Of a stretch of 64,000 nt of DNA, positions 44,468-53,426 are shown one piece after another. The stretch is from Ramlibacter humi (lineage in GTDB: Bacteria; Pseudomonadota; Gammaproteobacteria; Burkholderiales; Burkholderiaceae_C): the NCBI RefSeq assembly GCF_004681975.1, contig NZ_SMLK01000002.1, positions 673,132-737,131 of the forward strand, read 5' to 3'. The stretch's first letter is position 1. The number at the start of each line of letters is the position of its first letter. The position numbers were made by a program, and so were the translations under genes. Under the pieces are notes generated by a model. It worked only from the letters and a program-made list of their open reading frames with translations. It was not told the DNA's origin and ran no database searches.

Positions 44468-44562
44468 GTCATGCCGGGCTTGACCCGGCATCCATCACCG
44501 GACCTCGTCGTCGCGCGGGCAATTCCTCCCGGAGGTGGATCCCGGCGTTCGCCGGGATGACA
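44468..44562. repeat. Palindromic intergenic repeat (REP/BIME-like), copy 2
   Basis: This is the reverse-orientation partner of 28086-28169. The left end reads GTCATGCCGGGCTTGACCCG and the right end is CCCGGCGTTCGCCGGGATGA. The two copies agree across about 30 bases at one end and 25 at the other but differ in the middle. It sits just after the DUF3579 gene and before a terminator. Confidence 0.8.
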
Positions 44563-44574
44563 GCCGGAAACGAC

Positions 44575-44596
44575 AAAACCGCCCGAAGGCGGTTTT
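44575..44596. terminator. Bidirectional terminator between DUF3579 and rpsT
   Basis: AAAACCGCC (44575-44583) and GGCGGTTTT (44588-44596) make a perfect 9-bp stem with loop CGAA. T-rich ends on both strands let it serve the convergent DUF3579 and rpsT transcripts. Confidence 0.8.
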
Positions 44597-44667
44597 GCGT
44601 TTGCTGGCAGCGCACCCGTTTCAAACGGCGGGCTTCATGGAAGCCCGGGCTGGTTGCCTGGTGAACC

Positions 44668-44970
44668 TCAGGCGGCGGCTTGTGCCAGGCCCTTGACCTT
44701 GGCAGCCAGGCGGCTCTTGTCGCGAGCGGCCTTGTTCTTGTGGAAGATGCCCTTGTCGGCGACGGTGTCGACGATGCTCTGGGCCTTGGCGAACAGTTCC
44801 GTGGCCTTGGCCTTGTCGCCGGCGGCGACGGCCTTTTCCACGTTCTTGACGGCGGTGCGGTAACGCGAACGCAGCGAGGTGTTGGCGGCGTTCAGCTTGA
44901 CGTCCTGGCGGGCGCGCTTGCGGCCCGACGCCAGGCGCGGGTTCTTCTTCTTGGGTTTGGCGGATGCCAT
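44668..44970 (-). CDS. rpsT: 30S ribosomal protein S20
   Basis: S20 binds 16S rRNA in the small subunit. The 100-residue, very basic protein starts [22 protein letters not shown] and has [17 protein letters not shown] and [19 protein letters not shown]. It starts at ATG 44970 and is a single-gene unit facing murJ, as is common. Confidence 0.98.
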   Translation of the reverse strand: MASAKPKKKNPRLASGRKRARQDVKLNAANTSLRSRYRTAVKNVEKAVAAGDKAKATELFAKAQSIVDTVADKGIFHKNKAARDKSRLAAKVKGLAQAAA

Positions 44971-45018
44971 GTGTGTGATTCCTTTACGTGTCTGAGGATG
45001 TTGCCAGCAAAGCCCTCC

Positions 45019-45048
45019 ATTGTAAGCGAAGTGCCAACTCTGTCCCAA
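45019..45048 (-). promoter_or_regulatory. Probable promoter of rpsT
   Basis: On the minus strand TTGGGA (45048-45043) and TACAAT (45024-45019) are 18 bases apart, 49 bases before the rpsT ATG. It lies within 60 bases of the murJ start on the other strand, so the two divergent promoters must be close. Confidence 0.5.
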
Positions 45049-45080
45049 CCCCCTGAAAACAGGCCGGTACACTCGAGCTG

Positions 45081-46634
45081 GTGAGCCTGTTCAAAGCCGC
45101 TTCCACGGTCTCCCTCCTCACGCTGGCGTCGCGGGTCACCGGGCTGGTGCGCGACATGCTGATGGTCTCGGTCTTCGGCGTCAGCGCGCTCACCGACGCC
45201 TTCTACGTCGCCTTCCGCATCCCCAACCTGTTCCGCCGCGTGTTCGGCGAAGGCGCCTTCAGCCAGGCTTTCGTCCCGGTGCTCGCCGCTTCCCGGGCCA
45301 CCGAAGGCGATGGCGGCGCCAAGGCGCTGGTGGACCACGTGTCCACCGTGCTGCTGTGGACGCTGGTGCTGCTGTGCGTGGCGGGCGTGGTGGGGGCACC
45401 GCTGCTGGTGTGGGCGCTGGCCAGCGGGCTGCAGGCGCACGACGCCGCGGTGGTGATGACGCGCTGGATGTTCCCCTACATCGGCTTCATGTCGCTGGTG
45501 GCGCTGGCGGGCGGCATCCTCAACACCTGGAAGAAGTTCGCGGTGCCGGCGGCGTCGCCCGTGCTGCTGAACGTGACGCTGATCTTCTCCATCGTCGCCA
45601 TCGTGCCGGTGTTCCAGCGCCTGGGCATCGAGCCGATCTATTCGCAATGCGTGGGCGTCATGCTGGGCGGCGTGCTGCAGCTGCTGATCCAGCTGCCCGC
45701 GCTGCGGCGCATCGGCATGCTGCCGCGCATCGGCGTCGCGGTCTCCAGCTTGCGCGCGTCACTGAGCGATCCCGCCACCCGCCGCATCCTCGGGCTGATG
45801 CTGCCGGCGATGCTGGGCGTCAGCGTCGCGCAGATCTCGCTGCTGATCAACACGCAGATCGCTTCGCACCTGGCGGCGGGCAGCGTCAGCTGGCTCAACT
45901 CGGCCGACCGGCTGATGGAGTTCCCCACCGCGCTGCTCGGCGTCGCGCTGGGCGTGGTGTTGATGCCGCAGCTGGCCGCCGCGCGCGCCAGCGGCGAGGC
46001 TGAGAGGTATTCCTCGATGCTGGACTGGGGCCTGCGCGCCGTCGTGCTGCTCGCCATTCCGTGTTCGGTGGCGTTGCTGGTGTTCGCGCGGCCGCTGGTC
46101 GCCACGCTGTTCCACTACGGCGCGTTCAAGGCCAGCGACGTCGACCAGGTCGCGATCGCGCTCGCGGGCTACGGCTCCGGCCTGCTCGGGCTGGTGGCCA
46201 TCAAGGTGCTGGCGCCCGGCTACTACGCCAGCCACGACATGAAGACGCCGATGCGCATCGCCATCGTGGCGCTGGTGGCGACGCAGGCGCTGAACGTCGC
46301 GCTGGTGCCGCTGCTCAAGCACGCGGGGCTGGCGCTGTCCATCGGCCTGGGCGCGCTGCTCAACGCGGGCTGGCTGCTCGCCGGCCTGCGGCGCCGCGGC
46401 AGCTGGACGCCCGCGCCGGGCTGGCTGCGCTTCCTCGCGCAGGTGATCGCGGGCACGGTGCTGCTGTCGCTGTTCCTGCTGTGGGGCGCGGCGCATTTCG
46501 ACTGGGTCGCATTGCGTGCGCAGCCGCTGCAGCGCGCGGCGCTGCTGGGCGGCATGGTCGCCGCGTCGGCCGCCATCTACTTCGGCGCGCTCTGGGCCGC
46601 CGGATTGAACCTGAGGCAATTTGTCACGCGCTGA
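45081..46634 (+). CDS. murJ: Lipid II flippase MurJ
   Basis: MurJ moves lipid II across the inner membrane for peptidoglycan synthesis. The 517-residue protein begins [21 protein letters not shown] with a GTG start and has about 14 membrane helices. Conserved pieces include [22 protein letters not shown] and [16 protein letters not shown]. It is divergent from rpsT, the usual neighbour. Confidence 0.97.
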   Translation: MSLFKAASTVSLLTLASRVTGLVRDMLMVSVFGVSALTDAFYVAFRIPNLFRRVFGEGAFSQAFVPVLAASRATEGDGGAKALVDHVSTVLLWTLVLLCVAGVVGAPLLVWALASGLQAHDAAVVMTRWMFPYIGFMSLVALAGGILNTWKKFAVPAASPVLLNVTLIFSIVAIVPVFQRLGIEPIYSQCVGVMLGGVLQLLIQLPALRRIGMLPRIGVAVSSLRASLSDPATRRILGLMLPAMLGVSVAQISLLINTQIASHLAAGSVSWLNSADRLMEFPTALLGVALGVVLMPQLAAARASGEAERYSSMLDWGLRAVVLLAIPCSVALLVFARPLVATLFHYGAFKASDVDQVAIALAGYGSGLLGLVAIKVLAPGYYASHDMKTPMRIAIVALVATQALNVALVPLLKHAGLALSIGLGALLNAGWLLAGLRRRGSWTPAPGWLRFLAQVIAGTVLLSLFLLWGAAHFDWVALRAQPLQRAALLGGMVAASAAIYFGALWAAGLNLRQFVTR

Positions 46635-46704
46635 ACCGCGCGCCTGATGCGGCCCCCGGCCCGCCTTGACGCTGCCGGGCCACTCCATTACAACGAGCGC
46701 CACG

Positions 46705-47556
46705 ATGGCGCCTCAATTCGAAGTTCCCACCCCGCTGGAGTACTTCCGTTCGCTGGTCGCCGACGACGACCACTTCCCCCTGCTGGAAGCCGCCGCCAGC
46801 ATCGCCCAGGACGAATACCCCGACCTCGACGTGCAGCAGGTCCTCGGCGACGTCGACCAGCTGCTCGCGCGCCTGAGGCGCCGGCTGCCCGCCGACGCCG
46901 CGCCGCTGCAGCGCCTGCGCGCGCTCAACCAGTTCTTCTTTCGCGACCTCTCGTTCGGCGGCAACGTCAACGACTACTGCGACCCGGACAACAGCTACCT
47001 CAACGTCGTGCTGCGCACGCGCCGCGGCATCCAGATCTCGCTGGCCGTGCTGTGGATGGAACTGGCGCAAGGCCTGGGCCTGCACGCGCGCGGCGTGTGC
47101 TTCCCCGGCCATTTCATGGTGAAGGTGAACCTGCCCAAGGGGCAGGTGGTGATCGACCCGTTCACCGGCCAGTCGCTGTCACGCGAGGAATTGTCCGAAA
47201 GGCTGGAACCGTACAAGCGCCGCAGCGGCCTGGTGGACGAATTCGAAGTGCCGCTGGGCCTGTACCTGCAGGCCGCGCCGCCGCGCGACATCATCGCGCG
47301 CATGCTGCGCAACCTGAAGGAGATCCACCGCGCGCAGGAAGACTGGCAGCGGCTCATCGCCGTGCAGGACCGCCTGCTGGTGCTGTTGCCCGACGCGTGG
47401 GCCGAGTACCGCGACCGCGGCCTCGCGCACGCGGAGCAGGGCCACGCCGCGCTGGCGGTGCTGGACCTGGAGACCTACCTCATCCACGCCCAGGACTCGC
47501 TGGACATCGACGCCATCGCCGACCGCGTGGCCGACCTGCGCCGCGCCAAGTCCTAG
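46705..47556 (+). CDS. SirB1 family protein (transglutaminase-like fold with TPR tail)
   Basis: The 283-residue protein starts MAPQFEVPTPLEYFRSLVAD. It has NQFFFRDLSFGGNVNDYCDP, the central cysteine/histidine segment ARGVCFPGHFMVKV and VIDPFTGQSLS. A C-terminal TPR-like part follows (LLPDAWAEYRDRGLAHAEQG). SirB1 proteins are conserved but their role is not established; the fold and Cys-His pair suggest protease-like ancestry. It overlaps the next, convergent gene by 4 bases. Confidence 0.87.
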   Translation: MAPQFEVPTPLEYFRSLVADDDHFPLLEAAASIAQDEYPDLDVQQVLGDVDQLLARLRRRLPADAAPLQRLRALNQFFFRDLSFGGNVNDYCDPDNSYLNVVLRTRRGIQISLAVLWMELAQGLGLHARGVCFPGHFMVKVNLPKGQVVIDPFTGQSLSREELSERLEPYKRRSGLVDEFEVPLGLYLQAAPPRDIIARMLRNLKEIHRAQEDWQRLIAVQDRLLVLLPDAWAEYRDRGLAHAEQGHAALAVLDLETYLIHAQDSLDIDAIADRVADLRRAKS

Positions 47557-48527
47557 GCGATCTCGCGCGCGGCGCCCGAGGGCGTTCCCGGCATCTCGAA
47601 CACGCGCCACGCGCGGCGCAGCTGCGTGTCGGAGCTGAACCCCGCCAGCTCCGCCGCCTGCGTCACCGTGCGGCCCGATTGCAGCGCGGCCTGCGCCACC
47701 GCCAGCCGGATGCGCCGCAGGTAGTCCAGCGGCGGCAGGCCCGCGTGCTGCACGAACAGCCGCGTGAGATGCCGCGTCGACGTGTGCCCCGCGTGCGCCA
47801 TGCTGGCCACGTCCCAGTCGCGCTGCGGCTCGCTGCTCACCGCGTCCTGCACAAGGTGCAGCGCGGCGTGCATGTGGTTGCGGTGAGAGAGGAAGGGCGA
47901 CAACTCCGGGTCCTGCGGCCCGCGGCGCAGCGCCACCACCATGGTCTGCGCGACGCGCGCGGCCAGCGGCGCGCCGCACTGTTGCGCGACGAGGTGCAGT
48001 GCCAGGTCGATGCCCGTGGTGATGCCCGCGCTGGAAGCCACCGGCCCGTCGAGCACGAACACGCGGTTGTCCACCACCTGGCAGCCCGGCGCGATGGCGC
48101 GCAGTTCGTCCAGGTGCTGGTGGTGCGTGGTGGCGCGGCGGCCGTGCAGCAGGCCCGCGTGGCCCGCGAGCAGCGCGCCCGCGCAGATGGTCACCAGCCG
48201 CGGCGGCGCGGCCTGCAGCGTGCGCAGCCAGTCCACCGCGGCGCGCACGCCGGGCTTGCGCAGGGCCAGCCGCGGGCCGGGCATGCCGACCAGCACCAGC
48301 AGCGCTTCGGGCGGCAGCGATGGCGGCAGCGGCGCGAGTCCGTGCACGTGGACGCCGACCGACGTCGCGGCGTCTTGAGAAGGCCCCGTGAAGCGCAGCT
48401 CGTACGCCGGCGGCAGCCCGCCCGCGATGCGCAGCTGGTTGGCGATGCGCAAAGCCTCGGCCGGCCCCGCCCAGTCCAGCAGCAGGCTGTCTTCCAGCAG
48501 CAGGAACCAGACGGGCGTCGGCCGCAT
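47553..48527 (-). CDS. GlxA-type AraC family regulator with DJ-1/PfpI domain
   Basis: The 324-residue protein has an N-terminal DJ-1/PfpI-like domain including VTICAGALLAGHAGLLHGRR, where the nucleophile cysteine position is kept. A C-terminal AraC DNA-binding domain follows (DYLRRIRLAVAQAALQSG, VTQAAELAGFSSDTQLRRAW). GlxA-type regulators often control nearby amidase or hydrolase genes. The cysteine hydrolase gene lies 2 bases upstream on the same strand, so they form a pair. Confidence 0.9.
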   Translation of the reverse strand: MRPTPVWFLLLEDSLLLDWAGPAEALRIANQLRIAGGLPPAYELRFTGPSQDAATSVGVHVHGLAPLPPSLPPEALLVLVGMPGPRLALRKPGVRAAVDWLRTLQAAPPRLVTICAGALLAGHAGLLHGRRATTHHQHLDELRAIAPGCQVVDNRVFVLDGPVASSAGITTGIDLALHLVAQQCGAPLAARVAQTMVVALRRGPQDPELSPFLSHRNHMHAALHLVQDAVSSEPQRDWDVASMAHAGHTSTRHLTRLFVQHAGLPPLDYLRRIRLAVAQAALQSGRTVTQAAELAGFSSDTQLRRAWRVFEMPGTPSGAAREIA

Positions 48528-48529
48528 GC

Positions 48530-49090
48530 TCAGGCCGCGAGGCGCTGCAGCGCCTGCGGCACCGTGCAGATCGTGGCGAAGCGGTCCTTCAGCACGGTGG
48601 CGGTGCGCTGCTTGATGTCGGCCGCGGCGAGCGTGCTGCCATCCTCGTTCTGCATGTCCCACGTCAGCGTGGCGTCGGTGACGTAGTCCACCGCCCAGCC
48701 CAGGTCCGAGGCGTGGCGCGTGGTCGCTTCGCAGCACTGTTCGGTGCGGATGCCGCTGACGATCAGGCGGCTGACGCCCTGCTGCGTCAGCCACACGTCC
48801 AGGCCGGTGCCCACCAGCGAGCTGTGGCGCGACTTGTGGAAGGTGGCGGCGGGCTGGAAATCGGCCAGCCCCTGCAGCGGCCGCACCTGGCCGGATTCGA
48901 CGGCGAAAGGATTGGATGCGTCCTTCGGCCCGCCCGCATGCAGCACGCGCACGACCGGCACGCCTTGCGCCTGGCAGCCTTCGATCAGCGCGTTCTGCGC
49001 GGCGAGGTAGGGCCCCAGGTCGCGCTCCGTGTAGAACGGGCGGTGGCGAAAGGATTCCTGGACGTCGATGACGAGGAGGGCGGTTTTCAT
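48530..49090 (-). CDS. Isochorismatase-family cysteine hydrolase
   Basis: The 186-residue protein starts MKTALLVIDVQESFRHRPFY. The catalytic aspartate is in LLVIDVQESF, the lysine in ATFHKSRHSS and the cysteine in SGIRTEQCCEATTRHASDLG. Members hydrolyse isochorismate, nicotinamide or carbamoylated amines; the substrate is not clear. It is co-directional with and adjacent to the GlxA-type regulator. Confidence 0.9.
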   Translation of the reverse strand: MKTALLVIDVQESFRHRPFYTERDLGPYLAAQNALIEGCQAQGVPVVRVLHAGGPKDASNPFAVESGQVRPLQGLADFQPAATFHKSRHSSLVGTGLDVWLTQQGVSRLIVSGIRTEQCCEATTRHASDLGWAVDYVTDATLTWDMQNEDGSTLAAADIKQRTATVLKDRFATICTVPQALQRLAA

Positions 49091-49189
49091 GGCGAGGTTC
49101 TCCGTGGCTAGGCGCTCATCTTCCGCCGTCGCCGCGCGCCTGCGCCAGCCGGCCGCGGACGGCGGCCGGTCATTTTGCGCCATGGCGGA

Positions 49190-49864
49190 TCAGGTGCGGG
49201 CGACCACGCGCACGGGCACCGTGCGCACGACTTCGAAGCCCAGCTTGCGATAGAGCGCGATCGCGCCGGTGTTGGACGCCATCACGTGCAGGAAGGGCGT
49301 CTCGCCGCGCGCGAGCTGCTCGCGCACGATCGCGTTGACCATCTCGCCACCCAGGCCGCGCCCTTGATGCGCGGGATCGGTGCAGACAGCGCTCACTTCG
49401 CGCCAGCGTCCGGTGTGCAGGCGTTCGCCCGCCATCGCGACGAGGCGGCCCTCTTCGAACCGGCCCAGGTAGAGGCCCAGGTCCAGGTTGCCGGGACCGA
49501 AGGGACCGGGCTTGGTGCGAGCCACCAGGTCGAGGATCGCGGGCATGTGCCCGGTGCCCAGTACGACCACTCCCGGCGAAGTCGCCGCCGGCGCCGCACC
49601 ACCCGCCCAGGCCATCAGCGTGAGCGGCGCCTCGGCGCGGATCTCCCACCCTGGCGGCGTGGCGCCCGGCCACACCGGGCCATAGAAAGGCTCGCCGGCA
49701 TCGCAGAACGGCACCAGGTCTTCGAAGGCCGGGTGCTCGTTGTCGTCGAAGGCGATCAGCCCCGCGATGCCCGGCCGGTAGCGCCGCGCACGCGCGGTGC
49801 CGACGCTGAGCGCGCGCTGCGGGCCGGAAAAGGCGGCCCAGAAGACGTTGTCCGGGACGCCCAC
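49190..49864 (-). CDS. GNAT family N-acetyltransferase
   Basis: The 224-residue product starts at a GTG. Its acetyl-CoA site is CTDPAHQGRGLGGEMVNAIV, and FLHVMASNTGAIALYRKLGFE is the typical C-terminal motif. It is of the FR47-like type, with an extra N-terminal region. It lies 5 bases after purM, so it may be co-transcribed with it. The acceptor is unknown. Confidence 0.88.
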   Translation of the reverse strand: MGVPDNVFWAAFSGPQRALSVGTARARRYRPGIAGLIAFDDNEHPAFEDLVPFCDAGEPFYGPVWPGATPPGWEIRAEAPLTLMAWAGGAAPAATSPGVVVLGTGHMPAILDLVARTKPGPFGPGNLDLGLYLGRFEEGRLVAMAGERLHTGRWREVSAVCTDPAHQGRGLGGEMVNAIVREQLARGETPFLHVMASNTGAIALYRKLGFEVVRTVPVRVVART

Positions 49865-49869
49865 GCCGT

Positions 49870-50901
49870 TCAGGCGACGACGACCGGCGCGCCGCTGCCG
49901 CGCTCGGCGATGACGCCGATCTCGTGCACCTGCTCGCCTTGCGCGCGCAGGGTGGCGGCCGTGGCGGCGGCTTCCGATGCAGCCACCACCACCACCATGC
50001 CGATGCCGTTGTTGAAGGTGCGGTTCATCTCGAAGTCGGAGATGCCCGCCGTCGACTGCAGCCAGGCGAACAGCTCGGTGCGCGGCCAGCTGCCGGCCTT
50101 CAGGTGCGCCGCCGTGCCATCGGGCAGCACGCGCGGGATGTTCTCCAGCAGGCCGCCGCCGGTGATGTGGGCCAGGGCCTTCACAGGATGCTTCGCCAGC
50201 GCGGCGAGCACCGGCTTGACGTACAGCCGCGTCGGTTCCATCACCGCTTCACGGAACGGCTTGCCGTCCAGCTTCGCCGGCAGCGAAGCGCCCGCGCGCT
50301 CGATGCACTTGCGCACCAGCGAGAAGCCGTTCGAATGCACGCCGCTGGACGCGAGGCCCAGCACCACGTCGCCCGGCTTCACGTCCCGGCCGGTGAGGAT
50401 CTTCGACTTCTCGACCGCGCCGACCGCGAAGCCCGCCAGGTCGTACTCGCCCGCCGGGTACATGCCCGGCATTTCGGCCGTCTCGCCGCCGATCAGGGCG
50501 CAACCCGACAGCTCGCAGCCTTTGGCGATGCCGGCGACCACGCGGGCCGCCGTGTCCACATCCAGCTTGCCGCAGGCGAAGTAGTCCAGGAAGAAGAGCG
50601 GCTCGGCGCCCTGCACCAGCACGTCATTGACGCTCATGGCCACCAGGTCGATGCCCACGCCGTCGTGCATGCCCCATTCGAAGGCCAGCTTCAGCTTGGT
50701 GCCCACGCCGTCGGTGCCGGAGACCAGCACCGGTTCCTTGTAGCGCTTGGGCACCTCGAACAGGGCGCCGAAGCCGCCGATGCCGGCCAGCACGCCTTCG
50801 CGCATGGTTTTCCTGGCAAAAGGCTTGATGCGCTCGACCAGCGCGTCGCCCGCGTCGATGTCCACGCCGGCGTCTTTGTACGAGAGGGGAGTCTGGCTCA
50901 T
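49870..50901 (-). CDS. purM: Phosphoribosylformylglycinamidine cyclo-ligase
   Basis: PurM closes the imidazole ring to give aminoimidazole ribotide in purine synthesis using ATP. The 343-residue protein has [38 protein letters not shown] and [12 protein letters not shown], and [16 protein letters not shown]. It is divergent from perM, the arrangement seen in related bacteria. Confidence 0.98.
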   Translation of the reverse strand: MSQTPLSYKDAGVDIDAGDALVERIKPFARKTMREGVLAGIGGFGALFEVPKRYKEPVLVSGTDGVGTKLKLAFEWGMHDGVGIDLVAMSVNDVLVQGAEPLFFLDYFACGKLDVDTAARVVAGIAKGCELSGCALIGGETAEMPGMYPAGEYDLAGFAVGAVEKSKILTGRDVKPGDVVLGLASSGVHSNGFSLVRKCIERAGASLPAKLDGKPFREAVMEPTRLYVKPVLAALAKHPVKALAHITGGGLLENIPRVLPDGTAAHLKAGSWPRTELFAWLQSTAGISDFEMNRTFNNGIGMVVVVAASEAAATAATLRAQGEQVHEIGVIAERGSGAPVVVA

Positions 50902-51001
50902 GGGGGGCGGGGCGGCACCGCGAGGGGCGCCCGATAGAATTTGCAGGATTTTACCGGCGGCACCCGCGCCGCACTACGCTTCCGCAGCGCCCCTCCACCC
51001 G

Positions 51002-52072
51002 ATGCAATTCACGCCCACGCAGAAACGCGCCGCCGTCTGGACGGCCATCGCGCTGCTGGTGTTGCTGGCCTTGCGCGCCCTGGGGCCCGTGGTCACGCCC
51101 TTCGTGGTGGGGGCCGTCCTCGCCTATGCGCTCACGCCGCTGGTCGACCGGCTGGACGAAGCCGGCAGGGGCCGCGTGCCGCGCGTGCTGGCCGTGGTGG
51201 TGGTCGAGCTGCTGTTCATCGTGGCCCTGGTGGGCCTGTTCCTGCTGGTGGTGCCCATCCTGGCCAAGGAGATGCCGCTGATGCGCACCCAGGTGCCCAG
51301 CCTGTTCGACTGGCTGGACGCCACCGTGCGCCCCTGGCTGGCGCAGTTCGGCATCCACGTGGCGCTGGACATCGAAAGCCTGAAGGCCCAGCTGCTGCGT
51401 TACCTGAACACCAACTACGAGGAAGCGATGAGCCAGGTGCTGTCGTCGCTGAAGGTCGGCGGCAGCGTGGTGTTCACGCTGGTGTTCAACGCGGTGCTGA
51501 TCCCGGTGGCGCTGTTCTACCTGCTGCTGGACTGGGACCGCTTCGTGCACCGCGTGCTGGAACTGGTGCCCCCGCGCATGCGTCCGGCGGTGGACTCGTT
51601 CACGCACGAAGCCGACCAGGTGCTGGGCCAGTACTTGCGCGGCCAGCTGCTGGTGATGCTGATCATGGCCACGTTCTATTCGTGCGGGCTGGCCTTGTTC
51701 GGGCTGGACCTCGCGCTGCCCATCGGCCTGTTCACCGGGCTGGCGATGTTCGTGCCTTACCTCGGGTTCGGCATCGGCCTGGCGCTGGCCACGCTCGCGG
51801 GCCTGCTGCAGTTCGCGTCGGCCAAGGCGCTGGTGATGGTGGCCGTGGTGTACGGCGCCGGCCAGGTGATCGAAGGCTTCTACGTCACCCCGCGCTTCGT
51901 CGGCGAACGCATCGGCCTGCACCCGCTGGCGGTGATCTTCGCGCTGCTCGCTTTCGCCCAGCTGTTCGGCTTCGTCGGCGTGCTGGTGGCGCTGCCCGCC
52001 AGCGCGGTGCTGCTGGTCGCCATCCGCCGCGTGCGCAGCGGCTACCTGTCCAGCCGGCTGTACCAGGGATGA
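51002..52072 (+). CDS. AI-2E/PerM family membrane transporter
   Basis: The 356-residue protein has about eight membrane helices, starting AVWTAIALLVLLALRALGPV. It has the family segments PFVVGAVLAYALTPLVDRL, ALFYLLLDWDRF and GFYVTPRFVGERIGLHPLA. PerM/AI-2E family members export small molecules or ions; the cargo is unknown. It overlaps hda by ATGA. Confidence 0.9.
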   Translation: MQFTPTQKRAAVWTAIALLVLLALRALGPVVTPFVVGAVLAYALTPLVDRLDEAGRGRVPRVLAVVVVELLFIVALVGLFLLVVPILAKEMPLMRTQVPSLFDWLDATVRPWLAQFGIHVALDIESLKAQLLRYLNTNYEEAMSQVLSSLKVGGSVVFTLVFNAVLIPVALFYLLLDWDRFVHRVLELVPPRMRPAVDSFTHEADQVLGQYLRGQLLVMLIMATFYSCGLALFGLDLALPIGLFTGLAMFVPYLGFGIGLALATLAGLLQFASAKALVMVAVVYGAGQVIEGFYVTPRFVGERIGLHPLAVIFALLAFAQLFGFVGVLVALPASAVLLVAIRRVRSGYLSSRLYQG

Positions 52073-52743
52073 AGCAGCTCACCCTTCCCATCGCCATGGC
52101 GCGCGCGCCGACGCTCGAAGCGTTCTGTGCCGGCGCCAACGAGCCGGCGCTCGCGCACCTGAAGCTGTGGTCCGGCAGCCCCACGCGCTCGCCGGTGCCC
52201 ACCTACCTGTGGGGCCCCGCCGCCAGCGGCAAGACGCACCTGCTGAAAGCGGTGCAGGAAGTGCTGCGCGGGCAGGGTGCCACCGTGGGCTGGCTGGATG
52301 CTTCCGTCACCGAGCCGCCCGAGTTCGACGAGCGCTGGGCCATCGTGCTGATGGACGACGTGCACCTGTACACCGCCGTGCAGCAGCACGCGGCCTTCGC
52401 CTGGTTCGTTTCTTCGCAATCGCTGCAGCGCGGCGTGCTGGCCGCCGGTGCGTTGCCGCCCGCCGACCTGAAGCTGCGCGAGGATCTGCGCACGCGCCTG
52501 GGTTGGGGCCACGTGTTCCACCTGCAGCCGCTGTCCGAGAGCGAGCGCCGCGCGGTGCTGCGCCAGTCCGCCGACGCCCGCGGCGTGTTCCTGTCCGACG
52601 ACGTGATGGACTTCATGCTCACGCGCTTCTCGCGCGACCTGGGCAGCCTGATGCTGCTGCTGGAGCAACTGGACGCCTACGCGCTGCAGACCAAGCGCGC
52701 CATCACCATCCCGCTGATCAAGTCCATGCTGGAGAACGAGTGA
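52069..52743 (+). CDS. hda: DnaA regulatory inactivator Hda
   Basis: Hda binds the DNA clamp and stimulates ATP hydrolysis by DnaA to prevent re-initiation. The 224-residue protein starts MKQLTLPIAMA, whose QLTLPI is the clamp-binding motif. The Walker A is GPAASGKTHLL and Walker B is IVLMDDVHLY, and QPLSESERRAVLRQ follows. It overlaps both neighbours (ATGA and GTGA), so translation is coupled. Confidence 0.93.
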   Translation: MKQLTLPIAMARAPTLEAFCAGANEPALAHLKLWSGSPTRSPVPTYLWGPAASGKTHLLKAVQEVLRGQGATVGWLDASVTEPPEFDERWAIVLMDDVHLYTAVQQHAAFAWFVSSQSLQRGVLAAGALPPADLKLREDLRTRLGWGHVFHLQPLSESERRAVLRQSADARGVFLSDDVMDFMLTRFSRDLGSLMLLLEQLDAYALQTKRAITIPLIKSMLENE

Positions 52744-53426
52744 GCGCGCGACGCAAGCTGGCCCTGTTCGACCTCGACCACACGCTGCTGCCGATCGATT
52801 CGGACTACAGCTGGGGCGTGTTCACCCAGGCCATCGGCTGGGCCGACCCGGTGGAGTTCAAGCGCCGCAACGAAGAGTTCTTCGAGCAGTACAGGGCCGG
52901 CACGCTGGACGTGCATGCCTACGTGCGCTTCGCCACCGACGCCGTCCGCGTCAAGGGACGCGATGCTTCGTTGAAGGCGCGCGAGCGCTTCATGCGCGAA
53001 GTCATCGCGCCGGCCATCCGGCCGCAGGCGCTGCAACTCGTGGCTTCCCACCGCGACGCCGGCGACCAGGTCGCCATCGTCACAGCCACCAACGAATTCG
53101 TCACCGAACCCATCGCGCGCGCCTTCGGCGTCGAAGAGCTCATCGCGGTGAAGCTGGCGCTGGGCGCCGACGGCTGGCTCACCGGCGAGATCGACGGCAT
53201 TCCCTCCACGCGCGAAGGCAAGGTCGAACGAGTGGCCCAATGGCTGACCGCGCGCGGCCTGGGCTGGGACGACGTGGAGACCACCTTCTATTCCGACTCG
53301 ATGAACGACATCGCGCTGCTGGAACGCAGCGACCACCCGGTGGCGGCCAACCCCGACGCGAAGCTGCGGGGCGTCGCCGCGGCGCGCGGCTGGCGCATAC
53401 TGGACCTGTTCGAACCCCATCCATGA
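52740..53426 (+). CDS. HAD-family hydrolase (SerB-like)
   Basis: The 228-residue protein starts at a GTG inside the hda stop. HAD motif I is FDLDHTLLP (aspartates 11 and 13), motif II is VTATNEF and motif III is FYSDSMNDIALLE. It resembles phosphoserine-phosphatase-like HAD-IB enzymes; the substrate is unknown. It overlaps pcnB by ATGA. Confidence 0.9.
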   Translation: MSARRKLALFDLDHTLLPIDSDYSWGVFTQAIGWADPVEFKRRNEEFFEQYRAGTLDVHAYVRFATDAVRVKGRDASLKARERFMREVIAPAIRPQALQLVASHRDAGDQVAIVTATNEFVTEPIARAFGVEELIAVKLALGADGWLTGEIDGIPSTREGKVERVAQWLTARGLGWDDVETTFYSDSMNDIALLERSDHPVAANPDAKLRGVAAARGWRILDLFEPHP